Shown here: in pieces, positions 3,351-7,875 of the stretch
Layout of the letters: every line of letters starts with the position of its first letter
Position numbering within the stretch: the first letter of the stretch is position 1
Translations under genes and position numbers: made by a program
The notes under the pieces: generated by a model
What the model saw: only the letters and a program-made list of their open reading frames with translations
The model's database searches: none
Told to the model about the DNA's origin: nothing
Source of the DNA: B13-G4 sp030606805
Lineage (GTDB): Bacteria; Desulfobacterota; Desulfobacteria; Desulfobacterales; ETH-SRB1
Direction of reading: 5' to 3'
Assembly (NCBI GenBank): GCA_030606805.1
Contig: JAUWFS010000165.1
Coordinates: 1-7,875 of the forward strand
Length of the DNA: 7,875 nucleotides

Positions 3351-5562
3351 TGAGATAAGAGATATTAATCGCTATCTGGAGGAAGGTAAACCGCTGCCGG
3401 AGAAGTACCGTTTTTTACTGTTTGAGGACAAGCGGGAGGTGGAGCTGGTTTGGAATGGGAAGATTAGTGAGGTTTGTAATGTGGTGTTGCCGTTTCAGGT
3501 GATTGAGCAAGTTGATGAGCCGCGCGAGGAAAAAGCCGTCAAATTGCAGATGGAACTTTTTGACATGCAGACAGGCCGGCAGATCAAGGGCTGGAACAAC
3601 AAGCTGATTTTATCCTCGCTGAAAAACGGGCCGCTTAGAAAAGAGATCGAGGCCCAGGGCGGCATCAGGCTGATCTATATTGACCCGCCGTTTGATGTGG
3701 GCGCGGATTTTTCAATGGACATCGAAATCGGCGGCGAAACCCTGACCAAAAAGCCAGGTATTCTGGAAGAAATCGCTTACCGCGATACATGGGGCAAGGG
3801 TGCGGATTCTTTTATAGCTATGATCTATGAAGGGCTGGTGCTGATGCGGGATTTGCTGACCGAGGATGGGTCTATTTATGTGCATTGTGACTGGAGGGTG
3901 AATAGCTATATTCGGTTGGTTTTGGATGAGGTGTTTGGGAAAAATAATTTTAGAAATGAAGTAATTTGGGAAAATACTTCGACAGGAAATAAAGCAGTCT
4001 CCCAAAAACAATTTGCACGTGTTCATGATTCTGTATTGTTCTATGCGAAAAATGAAACTCACAAGATAAATGTGCAATATCAAGAATATGAAAAAGAATA
4101 CATCGATTATAACTTTCAGTATAAAGATAAAAGAGGTAGATATCGAAGACAAATATTAGGCACTCGTGGTAAGAATTCTATAGAGCAACTGGAAAGTGAG
4201 GGTAGAATACTGACTACTAAATCTGGTAAAAAGTATTTCAAGCAGTATTTGCATGAAAGTAAGGGATTAATACTTACAGATTTTTGGACAGGACGGAAGA
4301 TTCCTGATTTGAGACGGCAAGGGGGGATGACTCCTGAAAACCTTAATTACCCAACTCAAAAACCAGAAGTGTTAATCGAAAGATTTATCAAAGCCTCTTC
4401 CAACGAAAATGACATCATCGCCGACTTCTTCTGCGGTTCCGGCACTACTCTGGCCGTGGCCGAAAAACTAAATCGCAAATGGATCGGTTCCGACCTTGGC
4501 AAATTTGGCATCCACACCACGCGCAAGCGCATGATCGGCGTGCAGCGGCAGCTCAAAAAAGAGGATAAAAGCTGGCGCGCCTTTGAAATCCTCAATTTAG
4601 GCAAATATGAACGCCAGCATTACATAGGCGTTAACCCCAATCTCAGGGAAGAGGAAAAGCAGAAACAACTGGAAGCCAAAGAAAAAGCTTTCCTCAATCT
4701 CATTCTCCACGCCTACCGCGCCGAAGCGGTGAGCCAGTTCAAAACCTTTCAGGGCAAAAAGGCCGGACGGCTGGTGGCGGTGGGGCCGGTAAATCTACCT
4801 GTTACCCGTTTGTTTGTGGAAGAAATCATTCTTGAATGCCGCCAGAAGCATATCACCTGCGTGGATATTCTCGGCTTTGAGTTTGAGATGGGGCTGTTTC
4901 CTAATATTCTGGATGAAGCCAAAGCCAAGGGGATTGATCTGGCAATGAAATACATCCCTCGGGACGTGTTTGACAAGCGGGCGGTGGAGAAGAATCAGGT
5001 GGTGTTCCATGATGTTTCGTTTATTGAAGTTAAACCGCATTTTGGCAAGGGTAAAAACAAACACAGCATTGCTGTTGAACTGACCGATTTTTCCGTTTTT
5101 TATTCACAGGATGCCAAGGGCGCAGATGAAAGCCTGAAAAAGAGCAAGAGCAAGGTGATTGTGGACAAGGGACAGGTGATCAAGATCAGCAAAGACAAAA
5201 ACGGCATTGTCAAACGCGAGGTGTTGACGCAGAATTGGACGGACTGGATTGATTACTGGGCAGTGGATTTTGACTTTGAATCCAAGCGGGAGATAGTGCG
5301 GGTAAAAAGAGAACCCGATGCGCAGATACATCTTGATGGCAGCACAGATCCGGTTCAACTGAAGTTAGGCGATTATGAAGAAGTCTGGACAGGTGATTAT
5401 GTATTTGAAAACGAGTGGCAGTCCTTCCGCACTAAAAAAGACCGGTCCCTGGAGTTCAAAAGTGTGTTCAGGGAATGCCCTCCGGGGCGGCGCAAGATCG
5501 CAGTCAAGGTGGTGGATATCTTCGGCAATGACACCATGAAGATAGTTGAGGTAACGGTATGA
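3334..5562 (+). CDS. Type III-like (beta-class) DNA methyltransferase, Mod-like subunit
   Basis: A 742-residue DNA methyltransferase that transfers a methyl group from S-adenosylmethionine to a base, most likely adenine N6. The catalytic motif IV is DPPF (residues 117-120) and the AdoMet-binding motif I is DFFCGSGTT (364-372). Motif IV preceding motif I marks the beta class, which includes type III Mod subunits. Between them (~208-350) lies the expected target-recognition stretch. It is clearly more AT-rich at DNA level (about 3945-4385) than the flanks, suggesting it was exchanged by recombination. A long C-terminal extension (~430-742) is probably for interaction with the Res-like partner. 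QMELF (72-76) resembles a sliding-clamp-binding peptide. The ATG at 3334 follows AAAGGCGAG (3322-3330), and the gene begins inside a truncated upstream frame. The next gene starts within its stop codon (ATGA). With the SF2 helicase three genes downstream it forms a type III-like restriction-modification pair. Confidence 0.9.
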   Translation: MKLTDNEIRDINRYLEEGKPLPEKYRFLLFEDKREVELVWNGKISEVCNVVLPFQVIEQVDEPREEKAVKLQMELFDMQTGRQIKGWNNKLILSSLKNGPLRKEIEAQGGIRLIYIDPPFDVGADFSMDIEIGGETLTKKPGILEEIAYRDTWGKGADSFIAMIYEGLVLMRDLLTEDGSIYVHCDWRVNSYIRLVLDEVFGKNNFRNEVIWENTSTGNKAVSQKQFARVHDSVLFYAKNETHKINVQYQEYEKEYIDYNFQYKDKRGRYRRQILGTRGKNSIEQLESEGRILTTKSGKKYFKQYLHESKGLILTDFWTGRKIPDLRRQGGMTPENLNYPTQKPEVLIERFIKASSNENDIIADFFCGSGTTLAVAEKLNRKWIGSDLGKFGIHTTRKRMIGVQRQLKKEDKSWRAFEILNLGKYERQHYIGVNPNLREEEKQKQLEAKEKAFLNLILHAYRAEAVSQFKTFQGKKAGRLVAVGPVNLPVTRLFVEEIILECRQKHITCVDILGFEFEMGLFPNILDEAKAKGIDLAMKYIPRDVFDKRAVEKNQVVFHDVSFIEVKPHFGKGKNKHSIAVELTDFSVFYSQDAKGADESLKKSKSKVIVDKGQVIKISKDKNGIVKREVLTQNWTDWIDYWAVDFDFESKREIVRVKREPDAQIHLDGSTDPVQLKLGDYEEVWTGDYVFENEWQSFRTKKDRSLEFKSVFRECPPGRRKIAVKVVDIFGNDTMKIVEVTV

Positions 5563-6461
5563 CTTGGTTGCGTTATCCAAAATTTTATCGGCAACGCCTT
5601 ATCCTGATTCTGTTAGAAAAGGCAGGAGGCGTTTTGTCAAAAATAGATTTTCAGAAACTGTTGTTTTTATTACATCAGAAGGCCGGGTTTTTGTACTACG
5701 ATTTTGTTCCTTACCACTATGGCTCTTATTCGTTCCAGGCGGCATCAGACATTGAAGCTTTGCAAGCAACAGGCTGGCTTAAATCAGGGAAGAAAAATAT
5801 CACTTTGCTAAACCGGCTCTCCGAGGCAAGAGGCTTGAGGGGACATGAAACCAATGAGATTAGCCGCTTTATGCAAAACCATAAAGATTATCGGGGTCGC
5901 AGGTTGCTGCGTTATGTTTATCAGCATTACCCCTATTATGCGGTCAAGAGCAAAATAGCGCGTGATGTTGTGAGTAAAGAAACCTATAGGCGCATCCAGG
6001 CTGAAAGGAGCCGGACGATAAAACAGAAGCCCGTGCTTTATACAATTGGTTATGAAGGATCAACCTTTGAGGCGTATATCAACAAACTGATAGCCAATGA
6101 TATACGCCTGTTGTGCGATGTGCGGAAAAATCCGCTGAGCCGCAAATTCGGTTTTTCCAAAGGGATACTATCCAGTGTGTTACCAAAATTAGGTATTGAG
6201 TACTTACATGTCCCGGAACTGGGAATTGTCCCGCAAAAACGAAAACAGCTCAAGACAAAGGATGATTACGCCCGCCTGTTTGCTGAATACCGGAAATCTC
6301 TTCCTGAAAAAGCAACCTGTCTGCAAGAGTTGGCAGCGCTGATGGAGTCTTATCAAAGGATAGCACTGACCTGTTTTGAAAGGAATCCGCATTTCTGTCA
6401 TCGTCATTGTATCAGTGATTATCTGGAAGCTGAGAAAGATATTGTGGTTGTTCATTTATGA
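5559..6461 (+). CDS. SocA-like / DUF488 fusion protein, accessory of the R-M operon
   Basis: A 300-residue two-part protein. Residues ~1-125 contain DFQKLLFLL and FVPYHYGSYSFQAASDIEAL, a pattern like the SocA/Panacea (DUF4065-type) region, where K-L-x-K-L-L-F/Y-L precedes a tyrosine/glycine turn; this part of the call is moderate. Residues ~157-295 are DUF488: VLYTIGYEGSTFEAYINKL, then LCDVRKNPLSRKFGFSK, then YLHVPELGI, and finally CFERNPHFCHRHCISDYL, with the family's C-x-E...CHR cluster near the end. DUF488 biochemistry is unknown; conserved Asp-Val-Arg and Cys-His-Arg residues suggest a nucleotide- or base-related enzyme or binder, which is inference. The start overlaps the methyltransferase stop by four bases, with GAGG at 5548-5551, and its own stop overlaps the next gene by four, so translation is coupled. 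It probably works with the methyltransferase-helicase pair. Confidence 0.8.
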   Translation: MTWLRYPKFYRQRLILILLEKAGGVLSKIDFQKLLFLLHQKAGFLYYDFVPYHYGSYSFQAASDIEALQATGWLKSGKKNITLLNRLSEARGLRGHETNEISRFMQNHKDYRGRRLLRYVYQHYPYYAVKSKIARDVVSKETYRRIQAERSRTIKQKPVLYTIGYEGSTFEAYINKLIANDIRLLCDVRKNPLSRKFGFSKGILSSVLPKLGIEYLHVPELGIVPQKRKQLKTKDDYARLFAEYRKSLPEKATCLQELAALMESYQRIALTCFERNPHFCHRHCISDYLEAEKDIVVVHL

Positions 6462-7288
6462 TCGAGAAACGAAAAATATTCATCACAGTCAAAACATATC
6501 CAACCCTGTCAAAAAAGTATGATGAGATTGTTTGTACAGCGGGTATTCTGGATGATGGGAGCTGGGCGCGTATATATCCACTGCCCTTCCGTAAGTTGGA
6601 TTACGAAAACCGTTATAGAAAATATCAGTGGATGGAAATTCAGTTAGAGAAAAATACGAGCGATCCCAGACCGGAAAGCTATAAGATCTGTGATATTGCA
6701 CAAGTCAAGCTTATCGGAGAACCAGTTGGGACAACAATGGGATGGGCGGAGAGAAAACGTATTGTTTTTGATCAAAATCCAATCTATACTGATTTAACCG
6801 GTTTGATCGAACAGGCACAGAGGAATGAGCTTTCCCTCGCTACTTTCAAACCTGAGAAAATTATTGAAGTTGTTGTTACTGAGACAGAACGCGAATGGAG
6901 TAAGGAAAAATTAACTCTCCTGAAAGCAAAAGCAAAACAGCTTTCTCTTTTTCAGACGGAAGAGGAAGTGAGAAGAGAATTTTCAATAGTTGATAAACTG
7001 CCTTACAAATTTTTTTATCGCTTCAGGGACAAAAAGGGCAGAGAAGCCAAACTCATAATCGAAGATTGGGAGATTGGCATGCTTTACTGGAATTGTCTTA
7101 AAAATTCCGGCGGTGACGAGCAAGAGGCTGTATCCAAGGTCAAGGAAAAATATTTTGATTTGTTTAGCAAAAGGGATATTTACTTGTTTTTAGGGACAAC
7201 AAAACAGTTTCATGGGTGGGCTAAAAATCCGTTTGTAATTATTGGAGTTTTTTATCCACCGCATGAACCACAGCTTTCATTATTTTAG
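6458..7288 (+). CDS. Probable dual-OB domain protein with two clamp-like QLSLF peptides
   Basis: A 276-residue protein starting in the ATGA overlap with the previous gene. The N-terminus (KRKIFITVKTYPTLSKKY, then EIVCTAGILDDGSWARIYP and LPFR) matches my recollection of proteins described as having dual OB-fold domains and often found beside DUF488 genes; I could not verify the family name. Two beta-rich parts are visible, ~1-125 and ~180-270, the latter ending NPFVIIGVFYPP. Between them is a charged linker. QLSLF occurs twice: at residues 161-165 in the linker and as the last five residues (272-276). This equals the consensus bacterial sliding-clamp-binding peptide QL[S/D]LF. A DNA- or RNA-binding accessory factor recruited to the replication clamp is a reasonable inference. 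No catalytic motif is evident. Confidence 0.7.
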   Translation: MIEKRKIFITVKTYPTLSKKYDEIVCTAGILDDGSWARIYPLPFRKLDYENRYRKYQWMEIQLEKNTSDPRPESYKICDIAQVKLIGEPVGTTMGWAERKRIVFDQNPIYTDLTGLIEQAQRNELSLATFKPEKIIEVVVTETEREWSKEKLTLLKAKAKQLSLFQTEEEVRREFSIVDKLPYKFFYRFRDKKGREAKLIIEDWEIGMLYWNCLKNSGGDEQEAVSKVKEKYFDLFSKRDIYLFLGTTKQFHGWAKNPFVIIGVFYPPHEPQLSLF

Positions 7289-7299
7289 GTTCTCATAAT

Positions 7300-7875
7300 A
7301 TGGCATTGCATCCTGATTTTCCCAATTCTCCCCATGCCGTCCTAAACCCGGACATCCGCTGGTTTCCAGCCGACGAAGCCCTCCGGGAATCAAGCTATGA
7401 AAAGCTGTTGCCGCCTTTGGTGCATGAACTGCGTAAAAAGGTAAAGGCATGGCGGGACAATGGCTATGAAGGAGCGACAGATACCAGTATCGCCTTGCTG
7501 AACTGGTGGTTTAATCAAGAGCATATGCTGCCAAAAGCAGGCGGCGCGATGGCGAAGTTTGAATACTACTTTGCCCAGCAAGAGTCAGTTGAAAGCATCA
7601 TCTATCTTTACGATGTGGTTAAGATAAAGGACAAATATGACCTGCTCCGTTTTGATTCATCCGGCGCGGTGTCTGCCGGGATGTTTGATGAATCGTGGCG
7701 GCGCTTTGTCATCAAGATGGCGACTGGCACCGGGAAAACCAAGGTGATGAGCCTGGTTCTGGCCTGGTGCTATTTTCACAAACTTTATGAGCCGGATTCG
7801 GACCTGGCGCGTAACTTTCTGTTGATTACGCCCAATATCATTGTTTTGGACCGTATTCGCAGCGACTTTGACGGG
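7300..7875 (+). CDS. Type III restriction Res-like SF2 helicase, 5' part (runs off the window)
   Basis: The first 192 codons of a DEAD/DEAH-type superfamily 2 ATPase, open to the window edge. After an N-terminal region of ~130 residues comes RRFVIKMATGTGKTKVM, a Walker A/motif I with K146 in A-T-G-T-G-K-T, then FLLITPNIIVLDRIRSDF (~174-191), the motif Ia region typical of type III Res subunits and related helicase-nucleases, where P-N-I-I-V precedes an R/K-x-D-F segment. The Q-like start region, DEAH box, later helicase motifs and any PD-(D/E)XK nuclease are beyond the edge, so nuclease activity cannot be judged. The ATG at 7300 follows the previous stop by 11 bases. The ribosome-binding signal is weak (AGG at 7287-7289), so coupling to the upstream gene is likely. 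It would be the translocase/restriction partner of the methyltransferase at 3334. Confidence 0.85.
   Translation, partial: MALHPDFPNSPHAVLNPDIRWFPADEALRESSYEKLLPPLVHELRKKVKAWRDNGYEGATDTSIALLNWWFNQEHMLPKAGGAMAKFEYYFAQQESVESIIYLYDVVKIKDKYDLLRFDSSGAVSAGMFDESWRRFVIKMATGTGKTKVMSLVLAWCYFHKLYEPDSDLARNFLLITPNIIVLDRIRSDFDG

Noticed and set aside
3712..4152. Long minus-strand open frame within the methyltransferase
   Set aside because: It lies entirely inside a confidently identified gene, has no family resemblance and no ribosome-binding context; likewise the other minus-strand frames across 4356-6701 and 7390-7581.
4321..4326. Run of six G in the methyltransferase as a phase-variation tract
   Set aside because: Phase-variable mod genes carry longer homopolymers or tetranucleotide repeats; six G without other repeats is too short to call.
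3334..7875. DISARM or BREX system
   Set aside because: No DUF1998 (DrmB), PLD nuclease, PglZ, BrxC or Lon-like gene is seen; motif order and the Res-like helicase fit a type III-like arrangement better.
1..7875. CRISPR array or insertion sequence
   Set aside because: No regularly spaced direct repeats, no transposase-like protein and no terminal inverted repeats with target duplications were found.

Overview
The window looks like an accessory (defence-type) region of a bacterial chromosome or large element. The host cannot be named from the sequence. A Gram-negative, probably proteobacterial, host is an inference, because integron-type cassettes with attC sites are mostly known from such bacteria. 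Everything supported is on the + strand. There are two compositional blocks: an AT-rich block of unrelated single genes (about 290-3260) and a more GC-balanced four-gene operon (3334 to beyond the right edge).

Left edge (1-290): a small DUF433 antitoxin-like gene, followed out of frame by the last ~25 codons of a DUF5615 PIN-like toxin. This is a toxin-antitoxin pair collapsed by deletion. Positions 290-559 hold no gene I can support.

Middle (560-3270): three promoterless-looking genes, each followed by a ~100-130 bp imperfect palindrome. The sequence supports an integron cassette array. The 7-mer at the start of cassette 1 (GTTAGGG, 560) is the exact reverse complement of the 7-mer just after its gene (CCCTAAC, 1065). 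The 7-mer starting cassette 2 (GTTAAAT, 1158) is the exact reverse complement of the one just after its gene (ATTTAAC, 2172). This is the relation expected between a cassette's leading edge and its own attC R'' box. The cargo is a two-helix membrane protein (possibly SieB-like), a TPR-like/HEPN-like protein with an RNTTGH motif, and a polytopic membrane protein. No integrase gene is in the window, so it may be an integrase-less attC cluster or part of a larger integron.

Right (3255-7875): a type III-like restriction-modification operon. It encodes a beta-class (Mod-like) DNA methyltransferase, a SocA-like/DUF488 fusion, a probable dual-OB protein carrying two copies of the sliding-clamp-like pentapeptide QLSLF, and the N-terminal third or less of a Res-like superfamily 2 helicase with Walker A. 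The first three genes are joined by ATGA overlaps and the fourth follows after 11 bases, so they are probably co-transcribed. The methyltransferase start lies inside the 3' tail of a truncated upstream reading frame, right at the edge of the last attC-like element. The central target-recognition stretch of the methyltransferase is visibly more AT-rich than its flanks, which suggests domain exchange.

Taken together, a cassette array of probable defence or exclusion genes abuts a modified type III-like R-M operon. The least described parts are the DUF488 and dual-OB accessory genes sitting between mod and res, and the unannotated cassette cargo.
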